Shown piece by piece: positions 14,624 to 23,857 of a DNA stretch of 40,222 bases (positions within the stretch are counted from its first letter, which is position 1; each line of letters opens with the position of its first letter). The stretch lies in the NCBI GenBank assembly GCA_903927685.1, contig CAIYOB010000046.1:1-40222 (forward strand), in the 5' to 3' direction. The notes under the pieces are model-generated. The model searched no databases and was not told the origin of the DNA. It was given only the letters and a program-made list of their open reading frames with translations. The position numbers were made by a program, and so were the translations under genes. The stretch is from an uncultured Planctomycetaceae bacterium. GTDB lineage: Bacteria; Planctomycetota; Planctomycetia; Pirellulales; Pirellulaceae.

Positions 14624-17600
14624 ATGACCAAGCCATTTGCGCATCTGCATTGCCATAGCCATTACAGCCTGCTGGACGGAGCTGGTTCGATCGACCGCTT
14701 GGTCGAGCGGGCTCGGGACCAGGGCATGAACGCCCTGGCGTTGACCGACCACGGTAACCTGCACGGCGCTCTGGAATTCTACAAGAAGGCCAAGGACGCT
14801 GGCGTCAAGCCCATCATCGGGTACGAGGCTTACATCGCGCCCGGCAGCCGCACCGAGAAGGCGGCCAGCAATATGAAGGAGGCCAGCTACCACCTGACGC
14901 TGCTGTGCCAGAACCGGACGGGCTTCAAGAACCTGCTCAAGATGGCTTCGTCGGCCTACCTCGAAGGCTTCTACTTCAAGCCGCGGATCGACAAGGAGTT
15001 GTTGCGGCGGCATCACGAGGGCATCATCTGCTTGAGCGGCTGCGTGTCCAGCGAATTGAACCGGGCGCTGCTCCGCGGCCACGGGGCCGAGGACGCGCTG
15101 AAAGAGGCCCGCGAAGTCGCCGAATGGTTTCACGACCTGTTCGGCGACCGCTACTTCATCGAGATCATGAACAACGGCGTCGACGTCCAGCGGCTGGCCT
15201 TGGATTCGGCCGTGGATCTGGCCCGGGAACTCGAGATCCCGCTGGTCGCGACCAGCGACTGCCACTACGTCGCGGCGGACGACGCGGAAGCCCAGGACGT
15301 GATGTTGTGCATCAACACCGGCAAGTTCCGCACCGACGCGAACCGCATGCGGATGGACGGCAACCAGTACTATCTCCGCAGCCCCGACGAGATGTACGAC
15401 TGCTTTCCCGGCTTGGAAGACGCCGTGTCCCGCAGCCAGCAGATCGCCGATTCGGTGGACATCGACCTGGAACTGGGCAAACGCCACTTTCCGGTCTATG
15501 CCCCGCTGCCGGAAGGCAAAACGCCTGAACAGTTCCTCCGCGATTTGTGCCTGAAGGGCCTGCACGAGCGCTACGCCGACGACCAGGAGATGCGGCCCAA
15601 TGGCCAGCTGTCCCAAGTCGTGATGGACCGCTTGGACCGCGAATTGGGCGTGATCGGCAAACTCGGTTTTCCCAACTACTTTCTGATCGTCTGGGATTTT
15701 GTCCACAAGGCGCGGGAAATGGGCGTGCCGGCCACGGCCCGCGGCAGCGGCGTGGGCGCGTTGGTCTCGTACGCGTTGTATTTGAGCCACGTCTGCCCGA
15801 TCCGGTATGACTTGCTGTTCGAGCGGTTCCTGGACGAAAGCCGCAAGGAAGCGCCCGATATCGATATCGACTTTTGCAAGGAGCGCCGCGGCGAGGTCAT
15901 TCGCTATGTCAAGGACAAGTACGGCGAGGACAACGTCGCCCAGATCGGCACGTTCGGGACCTTGGCGGCCCGGGCGGCGATCAAGGACGTGGGCCGGGCC
16001 CTGAACATTCCGCTGGCCCGCGTCAACGAGATCACGGCGATGGTGCCGGAAGATTTGCACATCACGCTGGACAAGGCGTTGGAGAAGAGCGAGGACCTGC
16101 GCAAGGTCTACGAGGCGGACGGCGAAATCCGGGAAGTCATCGACCTGGCCCGCAAGATCGAGGGCTTGGCGCGGAACGTCGGCACGCACGCCGCCGCCGT
16201 GGTGATCGCCGACCAGGCGCTGACCGAATACGTCCCGCTGTGCCGCGTGTCCGGCAAGGAAGACGTGATCACCCAGTGGTCGATGGGCGACGTCGAGCGG
16301 GCCGGCCTGCTGAAAATGGACTTCCTGGGCCTCCGCAACTTGACGATCCTCCGCACCACGGTGGACTTGATCGAGCAGACGACGGGCCAGCGGATCGACC
16401 CGCAGAAGTTCCCGCTGGACGACCGCGAGACCTACGCCTTGCTGCAGCGCGGCGAGACCAAGGGCGTGTTCCAGCTGGAAAGCGGCGGGATCCGCGACTT
16501 GCTGCAGAAGATGAAGCCGGACCGCTTTGCCGACATCATCGCCACCAACGCCCTGTACCGGCCGGGGCCGCTGGAAGGCGGCATGGTCGAAGACTACGTG
16601 GCGGTCAAGCACGGCCGCAAGCAGCCGGAGTACAAGCATCCCGTGCTGCAGGACGTCCTGGGCGAGACCAACGGTGTGATGGTCTACCAGGAGCAGGTGA
16701 TGCGGATCATCAACCGCCTGGGCGGCATCGAACTGGCCAAAGCCTATTCGTGCATCAAAGCGATCAGCAAGAAGAAAGAAAAGGACATCGCCGCCAACCA
16801 CGAGAAGTTCATCGAGGGCGCGATGGCCAAGGGCCTGGGCCGCAACGACGCCCAGGAAGTCTGGAGCCTGATCGAGAAATTTGCGGGCTACGGGTTTAAC
16901 AAGTGTGTCGTGGGCAGCACGGTGATCGTCGACGCCGAAACCGGCGAGCGCACGACGGTCGAAGACTTGTTTCATCAGCGCCGACCGTTCACGATCCATG
17001 CGCTGGGCAAGGACGGCAAACTGTGCGCACAGCCGGTGACCGACGTCGTCTGGAACGGCCGCAAGCGAGTCTATGAATTGACGACACGATTGGGCCACCG
17101 CATCACCGCCACCGCGAACCATCCGTTGCGGACGTTCTCCGGGTGGACCAACCTGGCAGATCTCCAGCCCGGCGACCGAATCGCCGTGCCGCGGCAGCTG
17201 CAGGTCAGCGGTGGGATTCGCTGGCCACGGCATGAGGTCATCGTCCTGGCGCACTTGCTGGCCGAAGGCAATACCTGTCATCCCACCTGTCTGTATTTCT
17301 TCAACAACAGTCCCGCCGCGATCGACGATTTCCGCGTAGCGGTCGAGTGTTTTCCGGACTCGGTCGGCCGCGTCGACCGGCGCGGAGACGAATACCGGTG
17401 GGAGGTGTGCGTAAGCACGGGACGCGATACGCGTTTCCGGAAAGGGCAGACGCCCTGGAACGCCACGGCCGGAGACAATACGGCCACCGCCGTCGCGGCC
17501 CCCAAGACGCGCAGCGGCGCCTATCGCTGGGCCGAGCAACTCGGCATCCTCGGCCGCAAGGCCGCCGAAAAACACGTACCGACCGAAGTCTTTGCCTTGG

Positions 17601-19360
17601 TCGACGCGGACCTGGAACTGTTCTTGGGACGGCTGTGGTCCGGTGATGGACATGTGGGTGGCCCCCAGGTGCCGTTCTACGCGACCAGTTCGGAGCAGTT
17701 GGCCCGCGACGTCCAGGCGTTGCTCGTCCGGCTGGGCATCGTCAGTCGCCTGCACACCAAGAGCTTCAAGTATCGCTACCGGGAAGAAACGGAACTGCGG
17801 ACCGGCTTCACGGTCCACCTGATCGGCGAAGACTCCGTGCAACATTTTGCTGATCGCATCCTGCCCCACGTGATCGGCCGCGATGACGACGTCCGCCGCC
17901 TGCGGGAACACCTGACGGCCATGCCTGCCGGACGTGAAGCCATCGCCGACTCCGATATCTACTGGGACACCGTCGTCTCGATCGAGCCGCGCGGCATCCA
18001 GGACACCTACGACTTGACGGTTGCCGACGATCACAACTTTGTGGCCGACGGTCTGATCGTCCACAACTCGCACTCGACCGCCTACGCCCTGATCGCGTAT
18101 CAAACGGCGTACCTCAAGACCCATTATCCCGTCGAGTTCATGGCGGCCCTGTTGTCCGGCGACATCCCCGGGCGGAATTTCAAGAAGAAGGACCAGTTGG
18201 TCGAGCACATGGAGGACTGCGACCGGATGGGCATCGAGGTCGTGCGGCCGGATGTGAACAGCTCCGAGGTCGACTTTTCGGTCCGCGACGGCAAGATCTA
18301 CTTCGCCCTGTCCGCGATCAAGAGCTGCGGCGGTTCGGCGGGCGAGGCGGTCGCCTCGGCCCGCAAGAAAGGCGGGCCGTTCAAGGACCTGTTCGATTTC
18401 TGCGAACGCGTGGACGTGACGCACTGTAACAAGGCGGCGATCGAGACCCTGATCAAAGCCGGCGCGATGGACTCGTTCGGCGCCCGGCGCGCCCAACTGC
18501 TGGCCGCGATCGATCGCGCTCTCCAGGCGGGGGCGTCCGCCCTGAAGGATCGCCGCCGCGGTCAGAAGAGCCTGTTCGGGGACGTCGCCGAGGAGCAGGA
18601 ATCGCCCGTCGTCAGCCTGCCGGATATCCCCGAGCTCCCGGAAAAGGAGCGGCTGTTGATGGAGAAGGAGGTCTTGGGGTTCTATCGTTCGAGCCATCCG
18701 TTAGCCGAATACGCCGCCAAGCTGACCCAGTTCTGCACGCACACGACGGCGGATATCCCCAAAGTCCCCGAGCGCGGCGAGGTGCTGCTGGGCGGGATGC
18801 TGTCGGCGATCAAGTTCGCGCACACCAAGAAGCCGCGTCCCGGTTCCACCGCCACGAAGTACGCGAACTTCGACCTGGAAGATACGGCGGGCACGATCCG
18901 CTGCATCATCTGGCCGGAGGATTTCGCCAAGCACGAACAGCTGGTCCAGGCGGACGCGGTCCTGGTCGTGCGCGGCGCCATCGACCGCCGCGGCGGGGAC
19001 GAAGCGAACTTGATCGTTAACGACTTGATTCCGTTCGACGAGTTGGACAAACGGTACACCAGCGGGCTGATCATCTGCCTGGACGACGCCCACGGCGACG
19101 CGGACACCTTGAAGAAGGTCCACGAGATCGTCCGCGGTTATCCGGGGCAGGGAGAATTGCAGGTCCATCTGTCGCTGGGCGAGGCCGGCGCCGTCCGCTT
19201 GAAGTCGCGGCGGCTGCGGGTGGACATCACGCCTGAACTGTGGCGGCGCGTCGACGAGTTGCTGGGCCCCAACCGCCTCCGGCTGATCACTTCGCGTCCC
19301 ACCCTCAACGCCCCCAAGCCGCGAACTGGTGGCCGCCGCCACGGCGGCCGCGGCGACTGA
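14624..19360 (+). CDS. dnaE: DNA polymerase III alpha subunit, interrupted by an intein
   Basis: 1578 codons; after removal of the 388-residue intein the product is about 1190 residues, normal for DnaE. Start ATG 14624 begins MTKPFAHLHCHSHYSLLDG, the PHP domain with its metal-binding His cluster. The palm carries APDIDIDF at 410-417, giving the catalytic D412 and D414. The helix-hairpin-helix and the OB-fold (tRNA_anti) domain follow near residues 1285-1360 (VLLGGMLSAIKF). DnaE is the leading and lagging strand replicative polymerase of the holoenzyme. The gene is essential, so the intein must splice for growth. It faces the fucosidase convergently. Confidence 0.97.
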   Translation: MTKPFAHLHCHSHYSLLDGAGSIDRLVERARDQGMNALALTDHGNLHGALEFYKKAKDAGVKPIIGYEAYIAPGSRTEKAASNMKEASYHLTLLCQNRTGFKNLLKMASSAYLEGFYFKPRIDKELLRRHHEGIICLSGCVSSELNRALLRGHGAEDALKEAREVAEWFHDLFGDRYFIEIMNNGVDVQRLALDSAVDLARELEIPLVATSDCHYVAADDAEAQDVMLCINTGKFRTDANRMRMDGNQYYLRSPDEMYDCFPGLEDAVSRSQQIADSVDIDLELGKRHFPVYAPLPEGKTPEQFLRDLCLKGLHERYADDQEMRPNGQLSQVVMDRLDRELGVIGKLGFPNYFLIVWDFVHKAREMGVPATARGSGVGALVSYALYLSHVCPIRYDLLFERFLDESRKEAPDIDIDFCKERRGEVIRYVKDKYGEDNVAQIGTFGTLAARAAIKDVGRALNIPLARVNEITAMVPEDLHITLDKALEKSEDLRKVYEADGEIREVIDLARKIEGLARNVGTHAAAVVIADQALTEYVPLCRVSGKEDVITQWSMGDVERAGLLKMDFLGLRNLTILRTTVDLIEQTTGQRIDPQKFPLDDRETYALLQRGETKGVFQLESGGIRDLLQKMKPDRFADIIATNALYRPGPLEGGMVEDYVAVKHGRKQPEYKHPVLQDVLGETNGVMVYQEQVMRIINRLGGIELAKAYSCIKAISKKKEKDIAANHEKFIEGAMAKGLGRNDAQEVWSLIEKFAGYGFNKCVVGSTVIVDAETGERTTVEDLFHQRRPFTIHALGKDGKLCAQPVTDVVWNGRKRVYELTTRLGHRITATANHPLRTFSGWTNLADLQPGDRIAVPRQLQVSGGIRWPRHEVIVLAHLLAEGNTCHPTCLYFFNNSPAAIDDFRVAVECFPDSVGRVDRRGDEYRWEVCVSTGRDTRFRKGQTPWNATAGDNTATAVAAPKTRSGAYRWAEQLGILGRKAAEKHVPTEVFALVDADLELFLGRLWSGDGHVGGPQVPFYATSSEQLARDVQALLVRLGIVSRLHTKSFKYRYREETELRTGFTVHLIGEDSVQHFADRILPHVIGRDDDVRRLREHLTAMPAGREAIADSDIYWDTVVSIEPRGIQDTYDLTVADDHNFVADGLIVHNSHSTAYALIAYQTAYLKTHYPVEFMAALLSGDIPGRNFKKKDQLVEHMEDCDRMGIEVVRPDVNSSEVDFSVRDGKIYFALSAIKSCGGSAGEAVASARKKGGPFKDLFDFCERVDVTHCNKAAIETLIKAGAMDSFGARRAQLLAAIDRALQAGASALKDRRRGQKSLFGDVAEEQESPVVSLPDIPELPEKERLLMEKEVLGFYRSSHPLAEYAAKLTQFCTHTTADIPKVPERGEVLLGGMLSAIKFAHTKKPRPGSTATKYANFDLEDTAGTIRCIIWPEDFAKHEQLVQADAVLVVRGAIDRRGGDEANLIVNDLIPFDELDKRYTSGLIICLDDAHGDADTLKKVHEIVRGYPGQGELQVHLSLGEAGAVRLKSRRLRVDITPELWRRVDELLGPNRLRLITSRPTLNAPKPRTGGRRHGGRGD
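16904..18067 (+). mobile_element. Intein with LAGLIDADG homing endonuclease inside dnaE
   Basis: 388 residues, DnaE C761 to N1148. Splicing blocks are intact: Cys1 in CVVGSTVI, the block B TATANHPLRTF with T70 and H73, and C-terminal block YDLTVADDHNFVADGLIVHN with penultimate His and last Asn388. The +1 extein residue is Ser1149. Two LAGLIDADG-type motifs are present: VLAHLLAEGN (E121) and FLGRLWSGDG (D248), spaced ~120 residues apart as in this endonuclease family. The intein lies between GYGFNK and SHSTAY, four residues downstream of the site used by the cyanobacterial split DnaE intein. No stop or frameshift interrupts it, so it should be active in splicing and possibly in homing. Confidence 0.95.
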
Positions 19361-19442
19361 GCGGGCCCCGCGGCAGCGCAGCAACGGGGGCGAACGAGCC
19401 ACGAACTGCTGTTGGAATCGAACTCCCCGTGGTAAATCAGGT

Positions 19443-19504
19443 GGGGGCAAAATCATGCCGGAAGTGCCTGGGGGGCCCATTCCTTCGCCATGATTTTGCA
19501 CCCC
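19443..19504. repeat. Inverted repeat between convergent dnaE and fucosidase genes
   Basis: GGGGGCAAAATCATG at 19443-19457 pairs with CATGATTTTGCACCCC at 19489-19504, leaving a ~31-nt loop. It lies between two converging gene ends and could act as a bidirectional terminator. Because there is no T-run, a repetitive extragenic palindrome is as likely. Confidence 0.45.
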
Positions 19505-19525
19505 ATGATCCTGGCAATCGTCCTG

Positions 19526-20962
19526 TTACCGGTCCACTGCCACGACGGTGGCGATCTTGTCGGGCATTTCGGCCGGCAGAGTGATCGCCAGCTGCCCGTC
19601 CACGATCGCGGCGTCTAACCCGCGGCTGTCGGCCAGCAGCGACACCTTGTGCGGCTTGCTCGTTACGCCGGGGACCATCAACCGCCCGTCGGCGGGCCAG
19701 TCGAAGACGTGCAGGTACAGTCGGGTCTTGGCGTCCGGCAGGACCTTCTGCGTACAGCGGCCCCAAGCCGGTTTGTCAAACGGGCTGGCGGTAGTCCCAA
19801 TGATCGACTCGCCGTTGACCTTCATCCAGGCCCCGATCGCGCGCAGGGATTGGACGCTCTCCTCCGGCACGCTGCCATCGCCCTTGGGGCCGATGTTCAG
19901 CAGGTAATTCCCGCCCTTGCTGGCGATGTCGATCAAGTTGCGGATCAGCGTTTCGTCCGATTTCCACGCGTGGTCGTGCTCGCTGTAGCCCCACGTCGTG
20001 TTCATCGTCATGCACGTTTCCCAATCCACGCCCGGCATTCCGGTCGCTGGGATGTGCTGTTCCGGCGTGATGAAATCACCGTATTTCGGGTCCATTTGCG
20101 GGGCGATGGCGGCCGTGCCCATGCCGGTAAAGCCCGCTTCGGGGATGCGGAACAAACGGTTGTTCATGATGATGGCCGGCTGCTTGGTCCGGACCAGCTT
20201 CATCAGCTCGAACGCCCGCCACGCCTGCTCGCCCTGAAAATCCTGCGAGCTGTAATCCCACCACAAAATGTCTACGGGACCGTAATTGGAGACCAACTCG
20301 TTGACTTGGGCGTGCAGATAGGCGACGTACTTGGCATGGTCGCGCTCGCCGTTCGGGTACGGCTGGCCGCGCAGCGGATGCGGCAGCTGTTTCGACGAGG
20401 CGTAGGCGTATTGGTCGTGGTGCCAGTCGATGACGGAATGGTAGAAGCCGACTTTCAGCCCTTCGGCCCGCACCGCGTCGACGATCTCCTTGACCAGATC
20501 CCGGTGCAGCACCGCGCCGGCGTTGTAGTCACCCACCTGTGAGTCATGCAGGGCAAAGCCCTCGTGGTGCTTTGACGTGAACACGACGTATCGGCAGCCG
20601 GCTTCCTTGGCCAAGCGGGCCCATTGGCGAGCGAAATCCGGCGTGGGCTGGAACCGCGGGATGGCGTGCTTGGCGTAGGTGTCGGTGTCCACTTTCACAC
20701 GCTGCTGGATCCACTCCATGCCGCCTTGGGTGCCCACCGGCTTGCCATCCCAGGTGCCGGCCAATCCCGAATACAGCCCCCAGTGGACAAACATGCCGAA
20801 CCGGGCTTCCCGCCACCACTGCAACCGTGCGTCCCGCTGTTGTGGGGATTCCGGCGCTGAGTCCGCTGACTCTGCGGCTTTCGAAAACTGTGGGCCGGCC
20901 AGAACGGCCGCGGCGAGGCAGACGCTCCACACACGCTTGGGCACCATCGAAGGCTGAGACAT
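19526..20962 (-). CDS. Secreted alpha-L-fucosidase (GH29)
   Basis: 478 residues. The start ATG at 20962 is preferred over a GTG two codons upstream because AGGAG lies nine bases before the ATG but only three before the GTG. A signal peptide covers ~1-30. GH29 motifs follow in order: RFGMFVHWGLYS, FTSKHHEGFALHDS, and DILWWDYS, with the predicted nucleophile D236. The C-terminal ~100 residues form a beta domain. Such enzymes release alpha-linked L-fucose from glycans in algal or mucin-like material. It suits a heterotrophic planctomycete and is unlinked to a clear sugar operon. Confidence 0.92.
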   Translation of the reverse strand: MSQPSMVPKRVWSVCLAAAVLAGPQFSKAAESADSAPESPQQRDARLQWWREARFGMFVHWGLYSGLAGTWDGKPVGTQGGMEWIQQRVKVDTDTYAKHAIPRFQPTPDFARQWARLAKEAGCRYVVFTSKHHEGFALHDSQVGDYNAGAVLHRDLVKEIVDAVRAEGLKVGFYHSVIDWHHDQYAYASSKQLPHPLRGQPYPNGERDHAKYVAYLHAQVNELVSNYGPVDILWWDYSSQDFQGEQAWRAFELMKLVRTKQPAIIMNNRLFRIPEAGFTGMGTAAIAPQMDPKYGDFITPEQHIPATGMPGVDWETCMTMNTTWGYSEHDHAWKSDETLIRNLIDIASKGGNYLLNIGPKGDGSVPEESVQSLRAIGAWMKVNGESIIGTTASPFDKPAWGRCTQKVLPDAKTRLYLHVFDWPADGRLMVPGVTSKPHKVSLLADSRGLDAAIVDGQLAITLPAEMPDKIATVVAVDR

Positions 20963-21103
20963 TGTCACGATCTCCTGTTGAGCATGGTCTCAAGCAATTG
21001 CCGGACGGTCGCCGACCATTGGCGGTCCGAACCCGGCAGCTGCAGATCGTGATTCTAACCGTCCGTGGCCCCAGGGGTGGAGAGGCCCTGTGGCAAGACA
21101 GGA

Positions 21104-21313
21104 TTACCAGTCGTGAGAGACACGGCGACAACGGCCTGGAGCGGGCTGCAGGTCTGCGCTGTCGCCTTCGCCGCGCGGCCAGATCGCCAGCTCGCTGCCT
21201 TCCAGTCCCGCCTCGAAGTCGTACGGCCCGTCCGCTTCGTAGGAGTCGAATCCGTAGTCCAGCGTTTCTTCTAGAGCACAGTCCACCGTTCGGTCGATAC
21301 TCTTCACCACCAT
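21104..21313 (-). CDS. Small acidic hypothetical protein
   Basis: 69 residues. A good Shine-Dalgarno-like GAAGGGGAGG precedes the ATG at 21313 by about 8 nt. The product is acidic and rich in Asp/Glu (VDCALEETLDYGFDSYEADGPYD) with a short basic C-terminus. No family recognised and no domain visible; the coding call rests on the ribosome binding site and composition. Confidence 0.4.
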   Translation of the reverse strand: MVVKSIDRTVDCALEETLDYGFDSYEADGPYDFEAGLEGSELAIWPRGEGDSADLQPAPGRCRRVSHDW

Positions 21314-21646
21314 CGCTCGCCCTCCCCTTCAGCAAAAGACTTCGGTCAGCGCATAACCAGACACCGTCCGGGGTGCAAAGTTCGTGCCACAACCGGCGAG
21401 CCCTGTCGCCCCACGCCCGGGCCAATTGTCGCAAGCTCCATTTGTGACACAGCTTACGACACCCAGGCCACTCGTCTCGTGCCCGCATTGGGCCGCCGGG
21501 AAACCTCGTCATCGCCCGCCGCCCAGGCAGCCGTGCCCGAAAAGCGGGAGCCGCGGCAGGCGACGTCCGGTGCATGGCATCGCCGGCCGGTTTGCTCTAT
21601 ATTGACGATTGTGGATCTGATCTGCGTCGCAACAGGAGGGCAGGCC
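21314..21646. other. 333-nt gap upstream of the FHA-GAF-PP2C gene
   Basis: Lies between divergent starts at 21313 (minus) and 21647 (plus). No open frame with a ribosome binding site or known domain occurs here. It must hold the promoters of both flanking genes, but I cannot pick out convincing -35/-10 boxes. Confidence 0.4.
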
Positions 21647-23278
21647 ATGCCACGACTGCGCTTGGTCAAAGGCCCCGGGGCGCCCCGGGAGTATGACTTG
21701 GAGGGGCTGGGGGCATCGCCCGACAAGTCCAGCATCTTGGTGGGGCGGGACGAGCGGACGTGCGCGATCCACCTGAGCCATCCCTGCGTCAGCCGGACGC
21801 ACGCGAGCCTGGCCAGCGGGGAGCAGGGGCTGACGCTGACGGACCAGCAGAGCAAAGCGGGGACGTTCGTGAACGGGGTGCGGCTCAAGCCGCATGCCCC
21901 GGCCGCGCTGCACCATCGGGACCGGATCGAGGTCTGCGGCTATACGTTTCTGTACCAGGACGAGTCCGCGGTGACTTGCGCCTGTGCGCTGGAGGAGGAG
22001 CCCAGTTCGTTGACGCCGGAGAGTTCGGCCGTCACGTCCGTTCTGGACGGCTCGTCGACCTCGTGGCTGACGCGGACCGACGCTCGTCCGCGGGACAAGC
22101 TGATGGCCCTCATGAAGCTCGCCCAGGACCTGCGGAAGACGGTCACCCTGGGGGAGCTGTTGCCCGGCATCCTGGAACGTCTGCTGGCCCTGTACAGTCA
22201 GGCTGATCGGGCGTTGGTCATGCTCTGCGACACGGGCCCCGGCCGGCCCACGATGGTGCGGATGCGGCAGCGCGGCAGCCCACGCACCAGCGAGGGCGGT
22301 CCGCCCGGCAAGATAATCAAAGACGTCCTGGCCTCCGGAAAAGCCGTCGTCTCGGATCAGGGGCTGGTCATGTCGGCTCCCCTAATGGACATGGAAAGCC
22401 GGATGCTGGGCGCCATTCAGTTGGACGCGTTGGGCAGCGAGTTCCATTTCCGCAGCGAGGATTTGGACCTGTTGACGACGGTCGCGTTTCAGATCTCGGT
22501 CGTGCTGGAGAACGCCATTTTGCACGAGGCAGCGCTCCGCGAGCGTTCGCTGGAGATCGAACTGAAGCTGGCCCAGCAGATCCAGGTCGAACTGTTGCCC
22601 AGCGAGCCTCCGCACATCGCGGGCTACAAGTTCTTCGACTATTATGCGCCCGCCAAGTTTGTCGGTGGGGACTATTACGACTACTTGCCGTTGGACGGCA
22701 ATCGGCTGGCCCTGGTCGTGGGCGACGTGTCGGGCAAAGGCGTGCCGGCCGCCTTGCTGATGGTCAAGGTGGCCAGCGCCTTGGAAGCCTCGCTGGGGAC
22801 CGAGCCGGATCCGGTTCAAGTCCTGAACCAAGTGAATCAGCGGTTCTCGCGGCGCAACCCCGATGGGACCTTTGTGACGATGGTCCTGGCGATGCTCGAC
22901 CTGTCCGACCACCACATGTCCATCGTCAATGCGGGACATCTCCGGCCGCTGCTCCGCCGCCGGGACGGCAGCGTCGTCGAGATTGGCGACGCCGAGGCGG
23001 GGTTGCCCCTGGGGCTGGCTCCCCACCAGTCGTACGCCCAGACCCGGTTGGAGATCGAGCCCGGAGCGGCGCTCGTGCTGGTCAGCGACGGGATCACCGA
23101 GGCGCAGTGCGGCGGCTGGGGGCAGTACGGATTGGAGCGGTTGATCACCCAATTGCGGTTGCCCAGCGATTCGGCCGCCGAGATCGGCCGGCGGATCATT
23201 GACGACGTGGACCGCTTCGTCGGGCATCATCCCCAGTCGGACGACCGCTGCCTGCTGTGCATCCACCGCAGTGCCTAG
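21647..23278 (+). CDS. FHA-GAF-PP2C (SpoIIE/RsbU-type) serine phosphatase
   Basis: 543 residues. ATG 21647 is preceded by AGGAGG at 21634-21639. An FHA domain occupies ~5-105 with LVGRDERT (G33-R34), SRTHA (S49, H52) and FVNG (74-77), the phosphothreonine-binding pattern. A GAF-like domain spans ~145-310. The C-terminal PP2C domain has VGGDYYDY (D342), VGDVSGKG (D360) and VSDGITEA (D481), the metal-binding aspartates. Such proteins act in partner-switching control of sigma factors or in Ser/Thr kinase signalling, with FHA docking a phosphorylated partner. The partner is not in the window. It overlaps the next minus-strand gene at its 3' end by four bases. Confidence 0.92.
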   Translation: MPRLRLVKGPGAPREYDLEGLGASPDKSSILVGRDERTCAIHLSHPCVSRTHASLASGEQGLTLTDQQSKAGTFVNGVRLKPHAPAALHHRDRIEVCGYTFLYQDESAVTCACALEEEPSSLTPESSAVTSVLDGSSTSWLTRTDARPRDKLMALMKLAQDLRKTVTLGELLPGILERLLALYSQADRALVMLCDTGPGRPTMVRMRQRGSPRTSEGGPPGKIIKDVLASGKAVVSDQGLVMSAPLMDMESRMLGAIQLDALGSEFHFRSEDLDLLTTVAFQISVVLENAILHEAALRERSLEIELKLAQQIQVELLPSEPPHIAGYKFFDYYAPAKFVGGDYYDYLPLDGNRLALVVGDVSGKGVPAALLMVKVASALEASLGTEPDPVQVLNQVNQRFSRRNPDGTFVTMVLAMLDLSDHHMSIVNAGHLRPLLRRRDGSVVEIGDAEAGLPLGLAPHQSYAQTRLEIEPGAALVLVSDGITEAQCGGWGQYGLERLITQLRLPSDSAAEIGRRIIDDVDRFVGHHPQSDDRCLLCIHRSA

Positions 23279-23544
23279 TCCCGTGGCGAGACCAGCTCGA
23301 CGACCATGTCGACCAGCCACCACTCGACAAAGACCAAGACCACCGGGCCGCTGAACAGCGTAGCCTGGACGACACCAGGACGCGCCAGCCAAGCGGGGCC
23401 TGCATCCAGCAGCGGCGGAACAAATCGGCTGACCAAGGCGCTGTTCAGAACCAGGAAGAGGCAGGAAAACAGAAAGGTCAGCAGGACGAACCCGCAGCCG
23501 TCGCGGCGTGGTCCGCTGGTGCGACGCCGGAGAAACCTCAACAC
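23275..23544 (-). CDS. Small two-helix membrane protein
   Basis: 89 residues from GTG 23544, with GAAGGGGG just upstream; starts further upstream are possible. The N-terminus is basic (LRFLRRRTSGPRR), followed by FVLLTFLFSCLFLVLNSALVS and ATLFSGPVVLVFVEWWLVDMVV, two membrane helices with N- and C-termini probably inside. No known domain. Proteins of this layout occur in planctomycetes, from my recollection. It converges with and overlaps the phosphatase gene by four bases. Confidence 0.6.
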   Translation of the reverse strand: MLRFLRRRTSGPRRDGCGFVLLTFLFSCLFLVLNSALVSRFVPPLLDAGPAWLARPGVVQATLFSGPVVLVFVEWWLVDMVVELVSPRD

Positions 23545-23593
23545 GAGTCCCCCTTCGAGATGCTCTTGGGGCACGCAGGAAACACGATTCGAT

Positions 23594-23791
23594 CTACTCC
23601 GTGCCGTCGTACGTCCGGCGATCCGCCGGGTGCCACAGCGGCATCCCCTGCCGCACCCGGTCCGCCATCACGACCAACTTCTCGTCCGTTCCCGGCATCG
23701 CCCGGGTGGCCTCGAAAGCGGTCGCTTCCTGGTCGTCCGGTTCAAAATCCCATTGGCCCATTTTCACCGCTTCGATCACCGATCTAGGCAC
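23594..23791 (-). CDS. Small conserved planctomycete-type protein
   Basis: 65 residues from GTG 23791, chosen because AGGAGG lies about six bases before it; the frame also extends 19 codons upstream without a ribosome site. The product reads PRSVIEAVKMGQWDFEPD, ATRAMPGTDEKL, MADRVRQGMPLWHPADR. From recollection this SVIEAIKxGxWDFEP...PLWHPxDR pattern recurs in short uncharacterised planctomycete proteins. No function can be assigned. It sits between the two-helix membrane protein and the mfnB-like gene, all on the minus strand. Confidence 0.7.
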   Translation of the reverse strand: MPRSVIEAVKMGQWDFEPDDQEATAFEATRAMPGTDEKLVVMADRVRQGMPLWHPADRRTYDGTE

Positions 23792-23857
23792 GGCAAGCCT
23801 CCTGTCACTTTCGTCAGTATCGGCTTGCCGAGCGGACAAGTCAAGCAACCTGCCGCA

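Noticed and set aside
14588..18697. Very long open frame antisense to dnaE (about 1369 codons)
   Set aside because: GC-rich codon bias of dnaE keeps the opposite strand free of stops. The translation has no domain, and dnaE itself is unambiguous.
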